Part shown: positions 34,915-42,442 of the stretch, one piece after another
How positions within the stretch are numbered: position 1 is the stretch's first letter
Layout of the letters: every line of letters starts with the position of its first letter
NCBI GenBank assembly: GCA_013416395.1
Contig: JACCEP010000004.1
Coordinates: 186,001 to 250,000 of the forward strand
Direction: 5' to 3'
Source: Alcaligenaceae bacterium
Lineage (GTDB): Bacteria; Pseudomonadota; Gammaproteobacteria; Burkholderiales; Burkholderiaceae_B
Length of the DNA stretch: 64,000 nt
Program-made: the position numbers and the translations under genes
Notes under the pieces: model-generated
Database searches by the model: none
Told to the model about the DNA's origin: nothing
Seen by the model: only the letters and a program-made list of their open reading frames with translations

Positions 34915-34922
34915 GCTTTTAG

Positions 34923-34971
34923 GTGTGGCTTGCGGCGCATCGCGCGCGAAAAGCCATGATGCAGGCCACAC
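34923..34971 (+). terminator. Inverted repeat after thioesterase gene
   Basis: GTGTGGCTTGC and GCAGGCCACAC pair over 11 bases (one G-U) with a 27-base loop. No T-run; a possible terminator-like structure for the operon end. Confidence 0.3.
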
Positions 34972-35050
34972 GCGTTGGGGCGGGCGGTGTAGCCATAAAG
35001 CACTATCACACACCCGGTATTGAGCATAAGGCGCTATGCTCGACCGTGGA

Positions 35051-36115
35051 TCACGGCAGGTTTTCACTAAAAATAACGCTGATCTGCGTAGGTTCAATAC
35101 CAGTCATGGGTTCCAGGCCGTCACGTACATTGGCAAAGATGCGTACTGTGTTTACAACGGTTTGATGCAAATTCTGATTAAGTAGCGCATCCATAGACCC
35201 ATCGATAAGCAGGGCGCGTGTGTCGGGGGTAAGGCCGTGGCCAATAAAAACAATATTTTGATCACGCCCCGCTTCTTTCATTGCCTTGGCCACGCCATCT
35301 GAGGCACCGCCAATGTTATAGATGCCCACCAGGTCGGGGTATTGTTCCAGCAACAGGCGCGACTGACGATAGTTGGTGGCCGCATCGTCCTTGCCTTCGC
35401 GCAACCCGACCAGGTCAAGCGCCGGAAATTTTTCTTCAAGAATGTGCTGGAAGCCCATTTCGCGCTCTTCATGACCGCGGTAATAGCGGCTGCCAGCGAT
35501 CATTGCCACCTTGCCTGCTCGCGGGCCAACAAAGCGACCCATAAGCATACCGGCGCTGCGCCCTGCTGCGCGGTTATCTAGCCCGACATAGGCTTTGCGC
35601 GCCGAGCGAGACAGGTCAGAGATAAGCGTGACCGTGTGTACCCCTCGTTCGGCCAGGATATTTACGGCTTCGCGAACCACAGGGTGTTCCAGCGCCATGA
35701 AGGCGATGCCGTCGGCGTGTTTGCTCTCGCGCAGCAGTGTTTCGGCCAGTTTCTGGGGATCAAAGCCGTCCACATAACGGCTGCGACAATGCACGTTGTA
35801 GCGATCCAGCTGTTCGTGAGCAGAGCCCGCATAATCACCCAGCATGTTCAGATAGCGATTCATGCCTGAAGGAAGCAAAAACATCACCCGCATGGCGGGT
35901 GCCTGCGTAGCCTTGTAGAGGTCGCTGTCGGGCAGGTAGCCCTGCTCGGCAGCCGTTTTGAGTACACGCTGCGCGGTAGCGGCCCGCACACCCGGCCTGC
36001 CATTGAGCACGCGATCAACAGTGGCTGTTGAAACACCTGCCTGTCGGGCGATGCTGGCAATGCTGGCACGCGCATCACTTGATGTCGTTGGATTGTTTTG
36101 TTCTATATTTAACAT
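35051..36115 (-). CDS. LacI-family transcription regulator
   Basis: A 354-residue repressor with ATG at 36115. The helix-turn-helix is SIASIARQAGVSTATVDRVL and the hinge helix ends near AAEQGYLPDS. The periplasmic-binding-protein-like effector domain contains HADGIAFMALEHP and YNIGGASDGVAKAM. Such regulators usually sense a sugar or sugar acid. It is divergent from the TRAP transporter/RuBisCO-like/kinase operon and probably represses it. Confidence 0.9.
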   Translation of the reverse strand: MLNIEQNNPTTSSDARASIASIARQAGVSTATVDRVLNGRPGVRAATAQRVLKTAAEQGYLPDSDLYKATQAPAMRVMFLLPSGMNRYLNMLGDYAGSAHEQLDRYNVHCRSRYVDGFDPQKLAETLLRESKHADGIAFMALEHPVVREAVNILAERGVHTVTLISDLSRSARKAYVGLDNRAAGRSAGMLMGRFVGPRAGKVAMIAGSRYYRGHEEREMGFQHILEEKFPALDLVGLREGKDDAATNYRQSRLLLEQYPDLVGIYNIGGASDGVAKAMKEAGRDQNIVFIGHGLTPDTRALLIDGSMDALLNQNLHQTVVNTVRIFANVRDGLEPMTGIEPTQISVIFSENLP

Positions 36116-36118
36116 CAA

Positions 36119-36218
36119 AAACCATCATGTGATTTGATTGACCTGTTCGGCCAGTATAGGCCAAAATATTCTTAATTATCCAGCATAATCACATCAATTA
36201 AAATCAAGGAGACATCAA
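36119..36218. promoter_or_regulatory. LacI / TRAP operon intergenic control region
   Basis: It contains ATCATGTGAT (near-palindromic, 36126) and, about 50 bases on, AATCACATCAATT, which shares the ATCACAT half in opposite orientation. These could be LacI-type half sites. The TRAP gene has an AGGAGA Shine-Dalgarno at the right end. Confidence 0.4.
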
Positions 36219-37232
36219 ATGTTTAAGCTGCTGAACGTCGTTCCGCATAAAGCATTGCGCGCGGCAACCGTCTTGGCCATGTGTGCAATTGCGCCGCTCG
36301 CGTTGTCCAAAACACTAGAGCTGCGTTATGGCCACATGAACTCACCCAGCAGTGTTGCTGGCCTGCAAGCCCAGATGTTTGCAGACAAGGTAAAGCAATA
36401 CACCAATGGTGAGGTGGTCATTAAGGTGTACCCGTCTTCGCAGCTGGGAAAAATGCAGGAAATGGCCGAGGCGACTTCAACTGGCGTTATTGCGCTCTCC
36501 CACAATACTGCTGGCGGAACAGGTTCGCTCTATGAGCCGTTTGCCGCACTGGACACGCCTTACCTGTACCGTGATGTAGATCATATGATGAAGGTGACAG
36601 CTCCTGAATCACCCGTTATGAAGTCACTGAGCAAGGGCTTGATCGAAGCTGCAGGTGTGCGTCCTTTGTATGCCTATTATTTTGGTACACGTAACCTGAC
36701 AGCCAACAAGGCCGTCAAGCAGCCGTCGGATTTGGCTGGCGAAAAGATCAGAGCGCTGCCATTTCCCATTTACATGACGGCGGTTGAAGCGCTGGGTGCA
36801 GTGCCCGTGCCTGTAGATTGGTCAGAGGTTCCGACTGCGCTGGCCACCGGCCAGGTATCGGGGCAGGAAAACCCCGTAGACGTCGTGCTAAACAGTAAGC
36901 TGTATGAAGCGCAGTCCCACCTCATGATGACCCGTCACGTTATCAACCCGGAAGTCATCATCATGAACGAGCGTGTGTGGCAAAAGCTGACTGACGAGCA
37001 GCGCGCTGCTTTTGAGCGGTCTGCCCAGGAAACCAGAACCAAGGCCACGGAAATGGTTCAGTCTCTGGAGCAGGAGCAACTGGCCAAGCTGAAAGAGCTG
37101 AAGATGACCGTGATTGATGAGCAAGATGGTCTGCAGATCGATGCGTTTCGCGAAAGAGCGCACAAACTAGTCAGCGAGCGTTTCGAGGGCAAGTTCGGTG
37201 ACCTTTACAAGCAGATCGCCGATATCAAGTAA
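36219..37232 (+). CDS. TRAP transporter solute receptor, DctP family
   Basis: A 337-residue periplasmic receptor with a Sec signal peptide (cleaved near LALSKT). GHMNSPSSVAGLQAQMFADKV, YPSSQLGKMQEM and GTRNLTANKAVKQPSDLAGEK with the ligand-binding Arg are the family's marks. It is the first gene of a complete TRAP set. The enclosing operon and the LacI regulator point to a sugar acid or related hydroxy acid as ligand. Confidence 0.92.
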   Translation: MFKLLNVVPHKALRAATVLAMCAIAPLALSKTLELRYGHMNSPSSVAGLQAQMFADKVKQYTNGEVVIKVYPSSQLGKMQEMAEATSTGVIALSHNTAGGTGSLYEPFAALDTPYLYRDVDHMMKVTAPESPVMKSLSKGLIEAAGVRPLYAYYFGTRNLTANKAVKQPSDLAGEKIRALPFPIYMTAVEALGAVPVPVDWSEVPTALATGQVSGQENPVDVVLNSKLYEAQSHLMMTRHVINPEVIIMNERVWQKLTDEQRAAFERSAQETRTKATEMVQSLEQEQLAKLKELKMTVIDEQDGLQIDAFRERAHKLVSERFEGKFGDLYKQIADIK

Positions 37233-37234
37233 AC

Positions 37235-37261
37235 GGGCGGAAGCCGTAAAGGCTTCCCGCC
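37235..37261 (+). terminator. Intercistronic hairpin between TRAP receptor and DctQ genes
   Basis: GGGCGGAAGCC pairs with GGCTTCCCGCC through one bulged base, loop GTAAA, two bases after the receptor stop. No T-run: more likely an mRNA-stabilising or attenuating hairpin that lets the receptor be made in excess. Confidence 0.55.
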
Positions 37262-37316
37262 GTCGCATTGCGTCTTCATGCTGTTATTGGCAGACGCGCG
37301 TACCGGAACGTTATTC

Positions 37317-37850
37317 ATGACCAAGACTCACAATCCGTCCCCGGCGGGGGCGGTGCTCGTGCTTGAGCAGGCCTGTTGCTGGTTTGAGCGTATCGCCATT
37401 GCCATGCTTTTGTTTACAACCTTTCTGGTCGTGCTTCAGGTATTTGCCCGCAACGTGCTGCAGATCGGCTTGCCCTGGGCCGATGAGCTGGCGCGCTATG
37501 GCGGCCTGGGTATTGTTTATCTGGCGATTCCGTTGCTGTTGCTGCGCGGTGGGCATATCTCGGTTGATCTTATCAGCAGTCGGGTGCATGGCCGCCTGGG
37601 TCGTGGGCTTAGGCTGTTCAATGAGTTAATGATTCTGGGCTTTTGCGGTTTCTTTCTGGCTGGTGGTTATCAGTTTCTGCTGAAGGCCGGCAAGTTCGTC
37701 ACCCCCGCATTGCGTATGCCCAATCTCGTGTTTTACCTGCCTGCCATGCTGGGCATTGCACTGTTCACGGTGGTCGCGATCCTGAGATTCTGGCGTGTAC
37801 TTTCGAACCAAGATCCTGTTGCGGGCGTCACAGAAGGGCCCACGCCATGA
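37317..37850 (+). CDS. TRAP transporter small permease, DctQ family
   Basis: A protein of 177 residues from the ATG at 37317 (in-frame ATG at 37278 would add 13). Four hydrophobic spans; the conserved LPWADELARYGGLGIVYLA segment follows span two. Its stop overlaps the DctM start (ATGA). Confidence 0.86.
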   Translation: MTKTHNPSPAGAVLVLEQACCWFERIAIAMLLFTTFLVVLQVFARNVLQIGLPWADELARYGGLGIVYLAIPLLLLRGGHISVDLISSRVHGRLGRGLRLFNELMILGFCGFFLAGGYQFLLKAGKFVTPALRMPNLVFYLPAMLGIALFTVVAILRFWRVLSNQDPVAGVTEGPTP

Positions 37851-39127
37851 TGAGTCTGAGCATATTGGTGCTGTTCTTGGTGATCATGCTCTTGGGCGTG
37901 CCCATTGCGGTCTCCATGTCGGTATCTGCGGGACTAGTGCTGTGGTGGTTTGAGCTTCCACTGTCTGTGCTGGCTCAGCGCATGGTCAATGCGCTAGACT
38001 CCACGCCCCTTTTGGCTGTACCCATGTTTATCTTTGCGGCAAGCCTGTTCAATGCCTCGGGGATAACAGGCCATTTGTTTGACTTGGTTCGCTTGCTGGT
38101 CGGACGTATTCGTGGTGGGTTGGGCCATGTCTCTGTGCTTACCAGCCTGATCTTCTCTGGTATGTCTGGCGCAGCCCTTGCCGACATTGGCGCGCTGGGT
38201 GGCACGCAGATGCGCCTGATGCGCGAACAAGGGTATAGCGGTGAGTTCGCGGCCGGCATCACAATGGCGTCGGCGACGATAGGCCCTATTTTTCCACCAA
38301 GTATTCCCTTGATTATTTTTGCTTCGGCTGCAGACGTGTCAGCAGTGAAGTTGTTGCTCGCCGGTGTTATTCCTGGCCTGATCATCACCTTGCTTCTGAT
38401 GGCGCAGATTGCGTATATGGCGCGACGCCAGAATCTGCCGCGTGACACGATTGAAGTCAGTCTGGCAATCCTGGGGCGCAAGGCTGTAGTGGCTTTTCCG
38501 GCTTTGTGTGCACCGCTGATCCTGATTGGTGGCCTGGTTAGCGGTTTGTTCGGCCCGACCGAAGTGGCAGGCATAACCGTTGTGTACGCCTTGTTTCTGG
38601 GGTTTGTGGTGTATCGCCAATTGACGTGGCGTCTTGTTATCAGGGCGGCGCGGGAAACAGTGCATTCGACCGCCAGCGTGCTGTTCATTGTGGGTGCAGC
38701 CGCCTTGTTTGCCTGGGTGCTGACGATTGATCAGGTACCCATGCTGGCCAGCGAGTTTCTGCTGCATCTTTCTGATAACCCCGTCGCGCTGCTGTTGATT
38801 GTGAACGTGCTGTTATTGATCGTAGGCATGTTTATGGAGTCGATTGCAGCCATCTTGATACTCGCGCCCATTTTGGCACCAGCGCTGCTGGCGGCTGGTG
38901 TGGACCCGGTTCAGTTGGGTGTGGTCATGGTGTTGAACCTGATGATTGGCTTGTTGACGCCGCCGGTAGGCATGAGCCTTTACATGGTCAGCATTGTGGC
39001 GCGTATGCCTTTGCATCGCGTGATTGCCGGCACCATGCCATTTTTTATTCCCCTGATTCTATCGCTGCTGGTGGTGACATTGGTACCCAATGTCTCGCTG
39101 TGGCTACCTAACTTGTTTATGCGTTGA
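37847..39127 (+). CDS. TRAP transporter large permease, DctM family
   Basis: A 426-residue permease from the ATG at 37847; the longer open frame upstream reads through dctQ. About 12 spans; MLLGVPIAVSMSVSAG at the start, FIFAASLFNASGITGHLFDL, FSGMSGAALADIGALG, ASATIGPIFPPSIPLIIFA and NLMIGLLTPPVGMSLYMVS are all family landmarks. It carries out the ion-coupled transport step. Confidence 0.93.
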   Translation: MMSLSILVLFLVIMLLGVPIAVSMSVSAGLVLWWFELPLSVLAQRMVNALDSTPLLAVPMFIFAASLFNASGITGHLFDLVRLLVGRIRGGLGHVSVLTSLIFSGMSGAALADIGALGGTQMRLMREQGYSGEFAAGITMASATIGPIFPPSIPLIIFASAADVSAVKLLLAGVIPGLIITLLLMAQIAYMARRQNLPRDTIEVSLAILGRKAVVAFPALCAPLILIGGLVSGLFGPTEVAGITVVYALFLGFVVYRQLTWRLVIRAARETVHSTASVLFIVGAAALFAWVLTIDQVPMLASEFLLHLSDNPVALLLIVNVLLLIVGMFMESIAAILILAPILAPALLAAGVDPVQLGVVMVLNLMIGLLTPPVGMSLYMVSIVARMPLHRVIAGTMPFFIPLILSLLVVTLVPNVSLWLPNLFMR

Positions 39128-39162
39128 GAGAACGACGCAGTTGTTTAACTGGAGTACATCAA

Positions 39163-39702
39163 ATGAGTCGTTTCTTTGGCGAAATCCGGCAGCTTGGTTA
39201 TGTTGTGAAGGATATCGAAGCCGCTATGGAATACTGGAGCACAACCCTGGGTGTTGGTCCGTGGTACTACAACCCACGTGTGCCGATTGAGAACTACCAG
39301 TACAAGGGGCAAGAATACGAGCCACATAACTCGGTGGCGCTGGCCAATTCTGGGCCGCTGCAGGTTGAGCTGATTCAGACACGCAATGACGTTCCGTCCA
39401 TGTATCGTGATTTCCAGCAAGCGGGCAACACAGGGCTGCAGCATGTGGCCTACTGGACGCAACGCTACGACGAGGATCTGGAGCGGCTTCTTGCGCAGGG
39501 TTTCAGGCCTGTGATGAGTGGCGAAGTGGGTAAGAACGGGCGCTTCATCTACTTTGATACCGAGTACCACCCTGGCACCGTCATTGAGTTGTCTGAAGTA
39601 GCCGGTCCCAAGGGAAAACTGTTTGACCTCATTCGCAACGCGTCGGAACACTGGGATGGCAGCGACCCGGTGCGTCCCTTTCCTGACCTGACCACGCTGT
39701 AA
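39163..39702 (+). CDS. VOC/glyoxalase-fold protein
   Basis: A 179-residue protein from the ATG at 39163 (GGAG Shine-Dalgarno). It starts IRQLGYVVKDIEAAMEYWSTTLGVGPW, the beta-alpha-beta opening of the vicinal oxygen chelate fold. HVAYWTQRYDEDLERLLAQG and YFDTEYHPGTVIELSEV form the second half with candidate metal ligands His and Glu. VOC proteins act as epimerases, isomerases, dioxygenases or lyases. Its place between the TRAP genes and the RuBisCO-like gene suggests it isomerises or epimerises the imported acid or its oxidation product; that is inference. Confidence 0.8.
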   Translation: MSRFFGEIRQLGYVVKDIEAAMEYWSTTLGVGPWYYNPRVPIENYQYKGQEYEPHNSVALANSGPLQVELIQTRNDVPSMYRDFQQAGNTGLQHVAYWTQRYDEDLERLLAQGFRPVMSGEVGKNGRFIYFDTEYHPGTVIELSEVAGPKGKLFDLIRNASEHWDGSDPVRPFPDLTTL

Positions 39703-39751
39703 TGGTGGCGCGTCTGGTCTGTCTGTTGAATCTGTTGCTGTGGAAGCCGTT

Positions 39752-41017
39752 ATGAAAGCCGATGTTTACGTAGCCGAGTATCTTGTCGAGTCGCCCCTGG
39801 ATCCGGAGCGCGTCGCAGAAATAATGGCCGGAGAGCAATCTTGTGGCACGTTTACCCGTGTTCAGGGTGAAACTGACCTCTTGCGCCAGCGTGCCAGGGC
39901 AGTTGTGCAGAGCGTCCAGGTGCTGTCACAGAGCGACAGACCTTCGTTGCCAAATGCCTGGCTGGAGCGTAAAGGGGTTAAGGGGCCATGGCAGCAGTTT
40001 AAGGTGCGCATTGGGTTCCCCGTGGCCAATGTAGGCAATAACCTACCTACGCTGGCGGCAACGGTGGCGGGTAACTTATATGATCTGGGCGAGGTGACTG
40101 GCCTGCGCCTGGAGTCGCTGCTTTTGTCGGCTGAGTACCGCAAGACATTTGACATGCCGCGCGTGGGGCTTGCCGGTACGCGTGTAGCGGCGGGTGTGGC
40201 AAATGGCCCGCTGATAGGCACCATTATCAAGCCTAATGTTGGCCTGTCTGCGAAGCAAACGGCTGAGCTGGTGCAACGGCTTTGTGAGGCAGGCGTCGAC
40301 TTCATCAAAGATGATGAGATCTGCGCCAATCCCATGCATGCGCCGCTGGCCGAACGCGTGCCAGCCGTCATGAAGACTATACGTGAACACCAGGAGCGCA
40401 CTGGCAAGCATGTGATGATGGCCTTTAACATTAGCGACGAGCTTGATGCCATGCGTGCACACGCCGATCTGGTAGAGCGTGAAGGTGGTAGCTGTGTAAT
40501 GGCCAGCCTTAACAGTTGTGGCATGTCAGCAGTTCAAAGCTTACGTCGCAGTACGCCTTTAGCCCTGCATGGGCACCGCAACGGTTATGGTGCGTTTTCA
40601 CGCCACCCGCTGTTGGGCATATCGTTTCAGGCATATCAAACGCTTTGGCGTCTGGCTGGGGTCGATCACATGCACGTTCACGGGCTGCAGGGCAAGTTTG
40701 CACAATCGGATGAAGAAGTAATTGAGTCGGCGCGCGATTGCCTCCAGCCATTGGCGCCAGGGTTGAAAGACGAGGTCATGCCTGCGTTTTCCTCCGGGCA
40801 ATGGGCCGGTACCGTACCAGCGACTTACGCCGCAGCGGGTCAAAACTTGCTGTTTATGTCGGGCGGCGGCATTCTTGGTCATCCTGATGGCCCCGCCGCA
40901 GGGGTGGCCAGCCTGCGCCAGGCGTGGGACGCCGCACGCAACGGTGTGCCACAAGAAGAGTATGCCAAGACTGCTCCCGAACTGCAGCGCGCCTTAGACT
41001 TTTTTGGTTCCAAATAG
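39752..41017 (+). CDS. RuBisCO-like protein (form IV), probable acid-sugar-phosphate transcarboxylase/isomerase
   Basis: A 421-residue RuBisCO large-subunit homologue; ATG at 39752 with GGAAG upstream (a GTG at 39740 is in frame). Residues matching spinach RbcL are Lys160 (K175), Lys186, Asp188 and Glu189 in DFIKDDE (K201, D203, E204), His275 (H294), His308 (H327), Lys315 (K334), Ser348 (S379) and the GGGILGHPDG phosphate loop. Asn162 replaces K177 and Phe34 replaces W66. Metal and carbamate sites are thus kept while CO2-fixing residues differ. It is followed four bases later by a DUF1537 kinase, a link known from D-apionate pathways where a RuBisCO-like protein acts on 3-oxo-isoapionate 4-phosphate. 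It is not a carbon-fixing RuBisCO. Confidence 0.88.
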   Translation: MKADVYVAEYLVESPLDPERVAEIMAGEQSCGTFTRVQGETDLLRQRARAVVQSVQVLSQSDRPSLPNAWLERKGVKGPWQQFKVRIGFPVANVGNNLPTLAATVAGNLYDLGEVTGLRLESLLLSAEYRKTFDMPRVGLAGTRVAAGVANGPLIGTIIKPNVGLSAKQTAELVQRLCEAGVDFIKDDEICANPMHAPLAERVPAVMKTIREHQERTGKHVMMAFNISDELDAMRAHADLVEREGGSCVMASLNSCGMSAVQSLRRSTPLALHGHRNGYGAFSRHPLLGISFQAYQTLWRLAGVDHMHVHGLQGKFAQSDEEVIESARDCLQPLAPGLKDEVMPAFSSGQWAGTVPATYAAAGQNLLFMSGGGILGHPDGPAAGVASLRQAWDAARNGVPQEEYAKTAPELQRALDFFGSK

Positions 41018-41020
41018 CGT

Positions 41021-42412
41021 ATGGCGTTCAAGCTTGCCTTTTACGCCGACGATTTTACGGGGGCTACCGACACGCTCGCGACACTGGCACGCCAAGGCCA
41101 GCGTGCCATGCTGTTTTTGCGTGTGCCCAGTGATCAGGAACTCGCGCACGCCGGGCCTTTGGATTGCGTAGGCATAGCAGGTGCTGCCAGATCAATGCAA
41201 AACCAGGATCAAACGGCTGAGCTTGAGACGGTAGCCGCCTACCTGAAGGGCACGGGCGCACCTGTCATCCATTACAAAACGTGCTCCACGTTTGATAGTT
41301 CGGCGCAGGTTGGCAGCATAGGGCTGGCGGTACGTGTTCTGCGCAAAAATCTGAAGACGGGTGGCTTTACGCCTATTGTGGGCGGGCAACCCAATCTGGG
41401 CAGGTATTGCGTGTTCAGCAATCTGTTTGCGGCTTTTCAGACGGGTGCAGAAGCTTTTCGTATTGATCGTCACCCGACCATGAGCCGCCATCCTGTCACC
41501 CCTATGCGCGAGGCTGATCTTCGACATCATCTGGCAGAGCAGGGGCTCGCTGAAATAAGTGCAGTTCAGTATCCTTCTTATGAAAAATCAGATGAGGCAC
41601 TTGATGAACAGGTGGACGCTGCAATAACGCAGGGGCCGGATGGCGTGCTGTTCGACGTGGGGTGCCCGGCGCACTTGCCTGTTATTGGGCGCCAGATCTG
41701 GCAGCGGGCAATACGCGGCCAGACTTTGGCTGTCGGGCCAAGCAGCGTGGCGCAGGCGTTGCTGGCGCATTGGCAGGCCATGGCGCCGGAGGGTGCGGCG
41801 CGTGTTTCGCCTGAAGAGGACGGGCAGTTGTTGGGCTCTTCGTGTGCCAACGCCCCGAGTTTGGGTGCTGCATCTGATCAGAACCAGATCGCGCAGGGTG
41901 CAGAGACGGCTGGCCCAGTGTTAGTGTTGTCGGGGAGTATGTCTCCCCTGACCGCCCGGCAAATTGAAGTTGCCACGTCTTATCTGCATATTCCCATACC
42001 TGTTGCAGACCTGCTTGGCGCGGGCTCACAGGCTCGGGCTGGTATCGTCAAACGTATTAAGCAGGGCTTGCAGGCGGGCCGCAATGTGCTGGCGCATCTT
42101 GTTCATGCTGAGCAGGGTTCTTCAACAGACCAAGCCGTTGACCCCGCCACGCTGGCAAGGGCCAGTGGCGCACTGCTTGCCGAGGTTTTGCAGACGCAAC
42201 GCCCAGCACGGTTGGGTCTTGCGGGTGGTGACACCTCCAGTCTTGCAATTCTTTCTCTGGATGTATGGGGGCTAACTTATATTGGCCAGATAGACCCGGG
42301 CGTTGCGCTGTGCCGGTTGCATTCCAACCAGGCGTCGCTGGACGGTCTGGATGTCATGCTCAAAGGCGGGCAAATGGGGTCGTTGGGTGTGTTTGAGAAG
42401 CTGGCCCTATGA
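41021..42412 (+). CDS. DUF1537 acid-sugar kinase (OiaK-like)
   Basis: A 463-residue kinase. FYADDFTGATDTLATLA, HYKTCSTFDSSAQVGSIGLA and SRHPVTPM form the substrate domain. LGLAGGDTSSLAILSL and IDPGVALCRLHS form the nucleotide domain, and the final glycine loop is KGGQMGS where the other kinase of the window has KSGNFGS. It has a 40-residue segment rich in Ala, Gln and Glu (about 255-295) between the domains. It pairs with the RuBisCO-like gene, so 3-oxo-isoapionate or a similar branched 3-oxo acid is a plausible substrate. Confidence 0.85.
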   Translation: MAFKLAFYADDFTGATDTLATLARQGQRAMLFLRVPSDQELAHAGPLDCVGIAGAARSMQNQDQTAELETVAAYLKGTGAPVIHYKTCSTFDSSAQVGSIGLAVRVLRKNLKTGGFTPIVGGQPNLGRYCVFSNLFAAFQTGAEAFRIDRHPTMSRHPVTPMREADLRHHLAEQGLAEISAVQYPSYEKSDEALDEQVDAAITQGPDGVLFDVGCPAHLPVIGRQIWQRAIRGQTLAVGPSSVAQALLAHWQAMAPEGAARVSPEEDGQLLGSSCANAPSLGAASDQNQIAQGAETAGPVLVLSGSMSPLTARQIEVATSYLHIPIPVADLLGAGSQARAGIVKRIKQGLQAGRNVLAHLVHAEQGSSTDQAVDPATLARASGALLAEVLQTQRPARLGLAGGDTSSLAILSLDVWGLTYIGQIDPGVALCRLHSNQASLDGLDVMLKGGQMGSLGVFEKLAL

Positions 42413-42442
42413 TGTTTTTGAAAAGCCCGTTGCAAACCAACG

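Noticed and set aside
37975-38688. Long minus-strand frame (237 codons) opposite the DctM gene
   Set aside because: A shadow of the strongly conserved permease on the plus strand.
39752-41017. RuBisCO homologue as a sign of CO2 fixation
   Set aside because: Key residues differ, no small subunit or phosphoribulokinase is near, and the neighbours are acid-sugar genes.
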